Assembly (NCBI GenBank): GCA_964492615.1
Contig: CAZBKZ010000049.1
Span: 1-16,844, forward strand
Reading direction: 5' to 3'
Length of the DNA: 16,844 bases
Source: JAABTH01 sp964492615
GTDB lineage: Bacteria > Bacillota > Dethiobacteria > DTU022
Of the stretch, positions 7,403 through 14,230 are shown one piece after another; within the stretch, counting starts at the first letter, position 1; each line of letters begins with the position of its first letter. The notes under the pieces are model-generated. The model was not told where the DNA came from. It saw only the letters and a list, made by a program, of their open reading frames with translations, and made no database searches. Both the position numbers and the translations under genes were made by a program.

Positions 7403-8764
7403 TTAGAATGCACGCGGACCGATAAACCTGAATACTTTCAAAAGGATGAAAGCCAGCAACATTGCACCCGCATAAATTGCTACAACCAACTGAACGCTCC
7501 AACCCCACCAAATAGGAGCATGCATTAAGAGCATGTAACTCAAAACAAAAGGTGAAGCAAAAAGAGCCTGTATGCCAAGCTCCAGGCCGACCGGAGTATC
7601 AAATTCAGGGTCGGCAATTCTCAGCAACAATAAGCCTACAGATGCTGTGCCTGTTGTAATACCATATAGACCCATAGTTCGCTCAAAGCTATATGACCAG
7701 ACCCTGCGACCGAGGTAAAACACAGCCATAGTAGTTAATATTCCGCTGGCCAGGCCGATTACCATGATTGGTATAATATATTCCCACACAATGATAACCT
7801 GAATAGCCATTATCGTAGATATGATCAGGAAGTCAACTGACCATCCTGTAATTCTGCGCTGCACTCCAGGATCAAGCAGGTGACCAAGACCGATTCTTTT
7901 GATTAGAGTTTTAATCAAAAGGGCGACTATGATACCAAAGAAAAAGAAAAAAGCCCAGAGACTTTTCGCGACGTCTTCTGATATTAGTTTGCCAATTGCC
8001 AGCATTAGTAGAAAAGTTAAAATATAGACTAACCCGACTAAAGAAATATGGAAGGCCAGGGTATCGACATTACCCGAGTGGGTTGTTAAATCTCCGGCTT
8101 TTTCTTTCTTGCTTTCTCTCTGGATGATACCTTTTAAAATATCATTGGAAAGGCTTTTTGATGTTTGTGAAGAGAACCCTTTGCGGATGCCCCAGTTAAC
8201 GAGGGGAACACCGACAAAGAAAGCAAAAGCAAAGCCAAAAACAGCAAAAGAAAGCCCCAGAGTGGCTGCATGTTCAAAACCAAACTCTTCCCAAACCTTA
8301 CCAACTGAAAGGGCTTGTCCTGGACCCTGGGTAAAGCCGAGTGGAGATAAAAAGCCGAAAACCGGGTTAAGGTTATAACCGCTTAAATTAAACAGGAAGA
8401 CGCATATGGCGCCGATTATGCCCTGCATGGCCATTATAACCCCGCTGGCCAATCCTATCCACAAAGCGCCCTTGACTGGAGATATTACCTTTATTTTTTT
8501 GTTTTTATTGAAGTCAGTGGTAAGGCCTAATGATATAAAGGAGATAATAAAAAGATGATATGCAAATGTTTCCAGTAAGTCTGTTGAAATGTTGATTATG
8601 CCAAGACTGATTAAAAGCAAACCGATAGCTCCGCCGATGAAACAGCTGGGTAGAAGAAAGTTTTGAAAAATCCTTATGTTAGACCTGAGCAGCATGCCTA
8701 GTAAAAGCATAACAGACATCACACCAAAAGCCGTAACTGGTTCAAAGGGAAATGGTGTGTCCAT
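7403..8764 (-). CDS. Sodium/glutamate symporter (ESS, GltS-like) family transporter
   Basis: A 453-residue integral membrane protein with about 10-12 hydrophobic segments. It resembles the ESS family of sodium:glutamate symporters, with two repeated halves separated by a charged cytoplasmic loop (about 195-232). The conserved re-entrant-type segments are GFTQGPGQA (143-151) in the first half and GLYGITTGTASVGLLLLR (365-382) in the second. The first loop differs from the glycine/histidine-rich loop of classical GltS, so the substrate may be another carboxylate rather than glutamate. GAGGAG lies 8 bases before the ATG. It is the first gene of a two-gene unit with the downstream dehydrogenase and is divergent from a LysR regulator, which probably controls it. 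Confidence 0.8.
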   Translation of the reverse strand: MDTPFPFEPVTAFGVMSVMLLLGMLLRSNIRIFQNFLLPSCFIGGAIGLLLISLGIINISTDLLETFAYHLFIISFISLGLTTDFNKNKKIKVISPVKGALWIGLASGVIMAMQGIIGAICVFLFNLSGYNLNPVFGFLSPLGFTQGPGQALSVGKVWEEFGFEHAATLGLSFAVFGFAFAFFVGVPLVNWGIRKGFSSQTSKSLSNDILKGIIQRESKKEKAGDLTTHSGNVDTLAFHISLVGLVYILTFLLMLAIGKLISEDVAKSLWAFFFFFGIIVALLIKTLIKRIGLGHLLDPGVQRRITGWSVDFLIISTIMAIQVIIVWEYIIPIMVIGLASGILTTMAVFYLGRRVWSYSFERTMGLYGITTGTASVGLLLLRIADPEFDTPVGLELGIQALFASPFVLSYMLLMHAPIWWGWSVQLVVAIYAGAMLLAFILLKVFRFIGPRAF

Positions 8765-8880
8765 TTGTTCATCTCCTCTTGATATTATTTAACACCCTGA
8801 AAAACAAATTCAGACCAAGTTTGTCGGGTTGGTGTGGATATTTTGCATCGAAGAAAGGGAAGAGGTTTGGTATTGTAAGG

Positions 8881-8909
8881 TTTATATATTGTATTCTTCC
8901 GACAATCAA
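8881..8909 (-). promoter_or_regulatory. Predicted sigma-A-type promoter of the ESS symporter unit
   Basis: On the minus strand TTGATT (8909-8904) is followed after 17 bases by TATAAA (8886-8881). That is 4/6 and 5/6 matches to the housekeeping hexamers at the best spacing. It predicts a leader of roughly 110 bases before the symporter ATG. Confidence 0.45.
8888..8906. promoter_or_regulatory. Candidate LysR-type operator (T-N11-A dyad)
   Basis: ATTGT (8888-8892), 9 bases, then ACAAT (8902-8906) is a perfect 5-base inverted repeat containing the T-N11-A arrangement typical of LysR regulators. It lies inside the spacer of the predicted symporter promoter and in the gap shared with the divergent lysR-type gene, where such sites are expected. 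Confidence 0.45.
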
Positions 8910-9124
8910 TGTTTTTCATATTTGACAGTATCCGCAAAATACCTGCTTGCTTTATGAGTGATATAGTATATCTTCCGTGTTGCTTAAAAAGTTTTAGAAA
9001 AACCTGATCTTAAATGGAATCATCCTATTTTTTATGAAGCATGATTAATACAGGGATTAAGCAAATTGTGTCAAATATAAACAGCAAACTTATTATGCTT
9101 TTCAGCCGGGAGGAGCATTAAATT

Positions 9125-10036
9125 ATGATTGACCACAGGGCTGAAATTTTTATTCATGTAGCGCGCTGCCTTAGTATTTCACAGGCAGCAAGAGATCTTT
9201 ATATCACGCAGCCATCTGTTACAGCAGCAATTCAAAAACTGGAAGAACATTACTCGGTCAGGTTGTTTCATCGCAATGCCCGTGGTTTGGAATTAACTGC
9301 AGCGGGGAACTTATTATACTATCACCTCCGCGAATTGAAGGATAAAGCCGTTCATCTTGATAACGAAATGATGGATATTAAAAACGAAGCTCATGGCCGT
9401 TTATTAATTGGGTCCAGCCCCACTTTCGGCGACTACATCTTGCCCCATTTACTGGGTAAATTTAATGAAAAATACCCTGGGGTTACCTACAAACTGCACA
9501 GCGGTGTTAACCGGCAGATATACTCCCGCTTACAGGAAGGCAGAATCGAAGTTGCCTTTATAGTCGGGAGCCTGCCTGGAAAACGTATTAAAGCCTATAA
9601 AATTCTTGAAGATGAAATGGTGTTAATTCTATCTCCCCAGCACAAATATAGTAAAAAAAAGGTTATTACCGGGGAAGAGATTGCCTCTCTACCCCTGATC
9701 CTGCGTGAACCCGGTTCTGGTAGCCGCAAAGATATGGAGGAAGCGTTATATAGCTTAGGGATTGATCCGGCCGGGCTAAATATAGTAGCAGAATTTGAAA
9801 GCCCCGAAGCGATTAAAAGCGCTGTCGAGTCTAACCTTGGTGTTGCCCTGATGTCCCGCTGGGCTGTTGCCAAAGAAGTGCAGCTTGACGCAATCAGTAT
9901 ATTAAATTTAGATGGCGTCACAATCAGGCGGGATATCTATGTTGCCAGCCTCCCGGAGATCCAGCTTACCTTGACCGCTTCAAGATTAATAGATATGGCG
10001 GTCAAGCTTGACTCGCTAATCAGTAAGCCGGCCTGA
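9125..10036 (+). CDS. LysR-family transcriptional regulator
   Basis: A 303-residue regulator. Residues 1-60 form the winged helix-turn-helix (SISQAARDLYITQPSVTAAIQ, then LEEHYSVRLFHR), and residues about 90-295 form the periplasmic-binding-like effector domain. Family members bind T-N11-A dyads as tetramers and respond to a small metabolite, often activating a divergent unit while repressing themselves. GGGAGGAG 9 bases before the ATG supports the start. It is divergent from the ESS symporter/MDR pair and convergent with the SDR gene of the second unit, overlapping its 3' end by 17 bases. Its place between the two transport/enzyme units makes it the probable regulator of one or both. The effector cannot be read from sequence. 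Confidence 0.92.
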   Translation: MIDHRAEIFIHVARCLSISQAARDLYITQPSVTAAIQKLEEHYSVRLFHRNARGLELTAAGNLLYYHLRELKDKAVHLDNEMMDIKNEAHGRLLIGSSPTFGDYILPHLLGKFNEKYPGVTYKLHSGVNRQIYSRLQEGRIEVAFIVGSLPGKRIKAYKILEDEMVLILSPQHKYSKKKVITGEEIASLPLILREPGSGSRKDMEEALYSLGIDPAGLNIVAEFESPEAIKSAVESNLGVALMSRWAVAKEVQLDAISILNLDGVTIRRDIYVASLPEIQLTLTASRLIDMAVKLDSLISKPA

Positions 10037-10832
10037 TCGTAGCATTGCCCAAACCGTGACCCCCAGTAATATTAACCACTTCCCCGGTTAAATAGTCTGA
10101 ATCAGAAGAAGCAAAAAAAGCAACAGCAGATGCAACATCTTCCGGCTTTCCCAGGCGTCCGAGTGGTGTGGCTGCAGCAATTTCTTTGCGGAGGGCATCA
10201 ACGGTCGTGCCCTTAGCACGGGCTTCCATTTCCAACCCCCATTGTTTTAGCTCTGTTTCTATATCTCCCGGACAGAGGGCATTTACGCAAATGTTAAACG
10301 GAGCCAGTTCCACGGCCATCGAACAGGTTAAACCCAGCACACCTGCTTTGGCGGCGCTGTATGCATGCATCCAGATGGCACCGCGCCTTGCTGCCCTGGA
10401 AGAAATATTAATAATTTTCCCTCCTCCCTGATCAATCATCAGAGGCACAGCTTCGCGACAGCATAAAAATGTTCCGGTCAGGTTTATTGCAACTGTTTTT
10501 TCCCATGCTTCCAATGTAAACTGGGCCAGTGGCGCCGGTCCCGGCGATCCTCCCGCGTTGTTTACAAGGATATCAATGCGCCCGAATTCTTCCTTTGCTT
10601 TTTCAATCATCCCTGCAACAGATTTTTCGCTGGTAAGATCAGCAAATAGAGGCAGAACAGGAACACTGTAATTTGTTAAAATATCAGCTACATTATTTAA
10701 TTCACTGTTTTCGAGATCGGTTATTATAACTGCAGCACCTTCCTCGGCCAGCCGGACGGCACAACTTGAACCGATTCCCCTTGCCCGGCCGGCCCCGGTA
10801 ACCAGGGCAACTTTCCCTGCAAGTCTTTTCAT
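10020..10832 (-). CDS. Short-chain dehydrogenase/reductase (SDR, FabG-like)
   Basis: A 270-residue classical SDR, an NAD(P)-dependent oxidoreductase acting on a hydroxyl or keto group. The nucleotide loop is TGAGRARGIG (12-21), two residues longer than the usual TGxxxGIG. NNAG is at 91-94, and the catalytic set is N117, S145, Y158 and K162. An acidic D39 after the second strand suggests preference for NAD(H). The C-terminus keeps YLTGEVVNITGG. GGAGGG 10 bases before the ATG supports the start. It lies 67 bases after the ThDP enzyme stop on the same strand, so it may handle the aldehyde, ketone or hydroxy-acid partner of that enzyme. The stop region overlaps the convergent LysR gene by 17 bases. 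Confidence 0.9.
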   Translation of the reverse strand: MKRLAGKVALVTGAGRARGIGSSCAVRLAEEGAAVIITDLENSELNNVADILTNYSVPVLPLFADLTSEKSVAGMIEKAKEEFGRIDILVNNAGGSPGPAPLAQFTLEAWEKTVAINLTGTFLCCREAVPLMIDQGGGKIINISSRAARRGAIWMHAYSAAKAGVLGLTCSMAVELAPFNICVNALCPGDIETELKQWGLEMEARAKGTTVDALRKEIAAATPLGRLGKPEDVASAVAFFASSDSDYLTGEVVNITGGHGLGNATIRPAY

Positions 10833-10899
10833 AAAAACTGATCCCTCCTGACTGATCTCTTGCGGATTATTTAAATTGATCGGGTATTAAGGGAAATAA

Positions 10900-12555
10900 T
10901 TAATTGATTTTCCACGGCAGATCCATACCGGAGAATCCGGTATCCGGATTAGTCCGTACATTAATCAGGGCTGGTTTGCCGCAGGATAATGCTTCTTCAA
11001 AAGCCGGTTTAAAGTCAGTTATATTTTCAATATAAATCCCGAACCCTCCCATTGTTTCGGCAATCTGATCGTAACGTGTTAAAGGCAGCTCTACGCCGAT
11101 AGTGTTCCCGAAATCGCGGCGTTGCCCGCGACGAATTTGTCCCCAGCCGCTATCGTTGGAGATAATTACAACTACTGGTATGTTGTGTCTTGCAGCTGTG
11201 TTAAACTCCATGGCGCTGAAACCAAATGACCCGTCTCCGGTAAGTAATACAACAGGTTTTTCAGGTAAAGCTATTTTCCCGGCCAGGGCAAAAGGAAGGC
11301 CGACTCCGAGATGTCCAAAAGCTCCGATCCAGATCAATGAGGATGGAAATAAAGCTTTTAGCGTTAAGACTGCAAAGCCGGCAATGTCTCCGCCGTCTAC
11401 AACCAGTGAAGCATCTTCCGGCATAGCTTCACCAAGTTCTCTGCACAGGTGTACAGGATGAATTAATTCTGCATCGGGGTCGCTATTTTGAAAGGCCGAT
11501 TCTTTTGCCGCGTTTTTCATAATCTGAACAGTTTCAGACCAGTTAGTCTCCAGGTTCATGCGGCGACCCTTCAAGTTTTCCATTAGCTGTCTGAGAACAG
11601 CCTTAATATCGCCAATCAGACCAACATCTGCAGGACGGTTCTGCCCAATCTCTGAAGCTTCAATATCAACATGTATTGTTTTAGTTGACATCTTTAAAAG
11701 GGGAGGCCGTCCATAGCCGACAGTCCAATCGAGGCGGGTGCCCAGAATAAGCACCACATCCGCCTGCATCAGGCCTATAGGAAAAAAGCCGCCGGCCAGG
11801 GGATGATTTTCGGGGAAACAACCCCGCCCCATGTTACGGGTATAAACTGGGATCCCGGTTTGTTCAGCGAATTCTAGCAGTTCTTCAGCAGCATCGGACC
11901 AGAAAACTCCGCTTCCGGCCAGTATTACTGGATTTTTTGCCCCGGAGAGCAGGGATGCTGCCAGTTTTACCTGCTCAAAATCTGCGTATGGCCTTGCTTT
12001 GCAGTAATAAGATGAGGGAAATCGGACTTTGGCAGATCCAGCCTTGGCCCAAACAATGTCGACCGGTATCTCCAGGAAAACCGGCCCGGGTCTTCCTGAG
12101 ACAGCCTGCCGGAATGCAGAAGCGATATATTCGGGGATCCTTTCAACCTGGTATACCTGGCGTGCCCATTTTGTCAGTGGTCGCATCAGCTCCAGTTGAT
12201 CTATATCCTGCATGGCGCCGATGTCCCGGCGGGCTAAAGAACTGCGACCACCTATTAATACCAGCGGCACTCCGCTCTGTGCAGCCACAGCAACTCCGGG
12301 GAGGGCATTTACTACGCCCGGGCCTGCTGTTACTACGGCCACTCCGGGTTGACCTGTAAAACGGGCCCATCCTTCGGCCATATTAACCGCGGCCTGTTCG
12401 TGATGAGTATCGATTATGCGGATATCTTCCTTCTGGCAGCCGTTAAAGATCGGGTTAATATGCCCACCGCTAAGAGCAAAAATTGTTTTAACCCCTTCAT
12501 TTTTTAAAGCTTTTGCCACCAAGTCTCCGCCGAGCAGCTCTTCCGGATTATCCAC
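10900..12555 (-). CDS. ThDP-dependent enzyme, acetolactate synthase / 2-hydroxyacyl-CoA lyase-like
   Basis: A 551-residue thiamine-diphosphate enzyme with the three-domain layout of acetolactate synthase large subunits: Pyr domain (1-170), central domain (about 190-325) and PP domain (about 355-535). The activating glutamate is E53 in DTHHEQAAVNMAEGWAR. The cofactor motif is GDG (440-442) running to ND (467-468). The N-terminal SGGHINPIF...VVTAGPGVVNAL run recalls the ILVBL/2-hydroxyacyl-CoA lyase group more than biosynthetic IlvB, and no IlvN small subunit adjoins. C-C lyase, carboligase or decarboxylase activity on a 2-keto or 2-hydroxyacyl substrate is likely. The GTG at 12555 is chosen because AAGGGAGGG sits 6 bases upstream. 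An upstream TTG at 12690 would overlap the transporter gene and add 45 residues unlike the family. Transporter precedes, SDR follows. Confidence 0.85.
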   Translation of the reverse strand: MDNPEELLGGDLVAKALKNEGVKTIFALSGGHINPIFNGCQKEDIRIIDTHHEQAAVNMAEGWARFTGQPGVAVVTAGPGVVNALPGVAVAAQSGVPLVLIGGRSSLARRDIGAMQDIDQLELMRPLTKWARQVYQVERIPEYIASAFRQAVSGRPGPVFLEIPVDIVWAKAGSAKVRFPSSYYCKARPYADFEQVKLAASLLSGAKNPVILAGSGVFWSDAAEELLEFAEQTGIPVYTRNMGRGCFPENHPLAGGFFPIGLMQADVVLILGTRLDWTVGYGRPPLLKMSTKTIHVDIEASEIGQNRPADVGLIGDIKAVLRQLMENLKGRRMNLETNWSETVQIMKNAAKESAFQNSDPDAELIHPVHLCRELGEAMPEDASLVVDGGDIAGFAVLTLKALFPSSLIWIGAFGHLGVGLPFALAGKIALPEKPVVLLTGDGSFGFSAMEFNTAARHNIPVVVIISNDSGWGQIRRGQRRDFGNTIGVELPLTRYDQIAETMGGFGIYIENITDFKPAFEEALSCGKPALINVRTNPDTGFSGMDLPWKIN

Positions 12556-12644
12556 TTGAATCCCTCCCTTGCTTTTATGAAAAGTGTCTTTCCTTTCTAA
12601 TTCAACTCTATGCTTAATCCCTCCTGCCGGCAAACTGTTCCCTG

Positions 12645-14120
12645 TTACCAAACTAGAGGGGCAAAAACCAGGAATACAAGGGTGATGCAAAAAGGTATAA
12701 TTAGGGTGAGCAGCAGACCCGGTTTGGCAAACTCCCTGATAGTAAAATACCCAGCAGAATATGGAATAACGTTAGTCGGACTTGAAGTTACCAGGATGAA
12801 GGCCATTGAGGTTGCTATGGCAACTGGGCCGGCCAGGTACCAGGGATTCATTTGCAGGGAGACTGCAAAAGCAATCATCATCGGTATAAGGATCACTCCG
12901 GTAACAGTGTTACTGGAGAACAGTACCTTGAGCAGTTCCACTATAAGCACTGCCAGAAATATTCTTAAAGCAATACCAAGGCTTCCGATAGGGGCAAAAG
13001 CCAGCATGGCTAACCACTTTGCAGCGCCCGTTTCAAAAACTATCATTCCAAGAGAGAGCCCTGCAGCGATGAGAACAATACCTCCCCAGTCAATATCATG
13101 CTGTGCTTCTTTCCATGAAAGGACGTTGACACCTGGTAAAAAGAATGCTGTTCCTGATGCAACTGCGATAATTTCAATTGGGATTGAGATACCGATTACA
13201 CCTTTAATTAACGGTTCAGCAAGCCAGAAGAATACCGTAACGGCGAAAATAACCAGGGCTTTTATTTCAACAACATTCAACTTTCCCCTGTTCTTGTCGG
13301 CTGCTACTGTATAATTAAAAGCTTGTCCCGGAACAGTTTCAGGTGGATATACACGGGTCAGAATAAGATAAGCAATAGGTAAAATAATGATAGCTGCAGG
13401 AAGCCCCACCACCATCCAGGTTATAAAGTTGATTGGGATACCGGCTAATTCCCGCAGATAACCGAGAGCTACGATGTTGGCTCCATTGCCAACCGGGGTT
13501 GATATTCCTCCAATGGCTGAGCCCCAGGCTACAGCAATCAGCAGGGCTCTCCCGAAGTTACTTTCACCCGGTTTTTGATCAGCCTTTTTCAGAATGGTTG
13601 TAGCAATAGGCAGCAGAATAGCGGCAACAGACATGTTAACGATCCACATTGAGAGAAATGCGGCCATGGCCATGAAAGTAAAAATTAACTTGCGGGGGTT
13701 AAACCCGATTCTACTGATTATTATATGTGTTACACGGTCAGCCAGACCGGACCGGGTCAATCCGGATGACAGGGTAAGAATACCGATAAAGAAGAAGGTA
13801 ACAGAACTGCCAAAACCATAGCTGACGATTTCAGCAAGAGAGCCGACCTTGAAAAAAAAAGCAAGTAACAGCCCAACCAGGGCAGTAACTGGAAAAGGCA
13901 TTGCTTCAGTCAGCCATAGAATGATCACAAAGCAGAGGATAGCTAATGAAGTTTTCCCAGCCGTGGTTAATGCCACAGGGCCATCGGGAGCCACCAAAGG
14001 CTCAGGGAGAGGTAAAAGGTAAATAATACCCAGGATGATAACAGCAGCAACCAGGGATATATACTTGCTTTTAGTAGAACTGCTCCCGGAAATTGATGTG
14101 TTAGCTGCCGGTTCTATCAC
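12645..14120 (-). CDS. DASS (SLC13/CitT-type) anion:sodium symporter family transporter
   Basis: A 491-residue membrane protein with about 11-12 hydrophobic segments, related to the divalent anion:sodium symporters that carry di- and tricarboxylates or sulfate. Family hallmarks are LWLTEAMPFPVTAL (68-81), GGISTPVGNGANIVALG (204-220), FSSNTVTG (401-408) and TSSPTN (445-450). The second-half SNT motif (403-405) is present. The first-half counterpart, usually SNTATA, reads VNMSVAA (161-167), so one half of the substrate/sodium site is changed. The start is GTG at 14120, with AGGGAG 7 bases upstream. The stop is 89 bases before the ThDP enzyme start on the same strand, so transporter, ThDP enzyme and SDR probably form one unit that imports and processes a carboxylate. 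Confidence 0.87.
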   Translation of the reverse strand: MIEPAANTSISGSSSTKSKYISLVAAVIILGIIYLLPLPEPLVAPDGPVALTTAGKTSLAILCFVIILWLTEAMPFPVTALVGLLLAFFFKVGSLAEIVSYGFGSSVTFFFIGILTLSSGLTRSGLADRVTHIIISRIGFNPRKLIFTFMAMAAFLSMWIVNMSVAAILLPIATTILKKADQKPGESNFGRALLIAVAWGSAIGGISTPVGNGANIVALGYLRELAGIPINFITWMVVGLPAAIIILPIAYLILTRVYPPETVPGQAFNYTVAADKNRGKLNVVEIKALVIFAVTVFFWLAEPLIKGVIGISIPIEIIAVASGTAFFLPGVNVLSWKEAQHDIDWGGIVLIAAGLSLGMIVFETGAAKWLAMLAFAPIGSLGIALRIFLAVLIVELLKVLFSSNTVTGVILIPMMIAFAVSLQMNPWYLAGPVAIATSMAFILVTSSPTNVIPYSAGYFTIREFAKPGLLLTLIIPFCITLVFLVFAPLVW

Positions 14121-14230
14121 TGAAACACTCCCTGTTCGTTACTATAGTTATTATATATCTTTTGCGGAAAGGGCAATAATTGTTTATAACTATAGCTATA
14201 TATGCCCAGTCTATGGAAAGTTTATCTGGA
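14121..14230. promoter_or_regulatory. Dyad-rich leader/promoter region of the DASS-ThDP-SDR unit
   Basis: CTATAGTTAT (14142-14151) and ATAACTATAG (14186-14195) form a perfect 10-base inverted repeat with a 34-base spacer. TATAGCTATA (14191-14200) is itself a palindrome, and GGGCA (14171-14175) pairs with TGCCC (14203-14207). On the minus strand TATAAT (14155-14150) could be a -10 box, with a weak TTGCCC 15 bases upstream. No T-run follows any stem in a way that suggests a terminator for the upstream methyltransferase gene. Confidence 0.4.

Larger units (their letters stand above)
8765..9124. other. 360-base divergent intergenic region between symporter and LysR regulator
   Basis: No gene is seen here. 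Besides the symporter promoter and LysR-type dyad, it holds a perfect 13-base palindrome GATATA-G-TATATC at 8960-8972, AT-rich and possibly a second operator half. A weak plus-strand promoter for the regulator may be GTGTCA (9068-9073), 17 bases, TATTAT (9091-9096). The region is unusually long for the two ribosome sites and promoters it needs. Confidence 0.5.

Noticed and set aside
8922..8967. Plus-strand promoter with TTGACA at 8922-8927
   Set aside because: No -10 hexamer at 16-18 bases; the nearest TATAGT (8962-8967) is 34 bases away.
12556..12690. 45-residue N-terminal extension of the ThDP enzyme from TTG at 12690
   Set aside because: It overlaps the transporter gene, has no family similarity, and a GTG with AAGGGAGGG at 12555 gives a normal N-terminus. 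A second SD-like GGAGGG at 12619-12624 has no usable start codon after it.
12610..13314. Open frame of 234 codons on the plus strand
   Set aside because: It lies antisense within the DASS gene, lacks a ribosome site, and its product resembles no family; it mirrors a long conserved coding frame.
10020..14120. Sulfonate (sulfoacetaldehyde/sulfolactate) catabolism
   Set aside because: A ThDP enzyme of this superfamily could be Xsc-like, but no phosphotransacetylase, sulfolyase or sulfite exporter gene is present, and the sequence looks closer to ILVBL/HACL.
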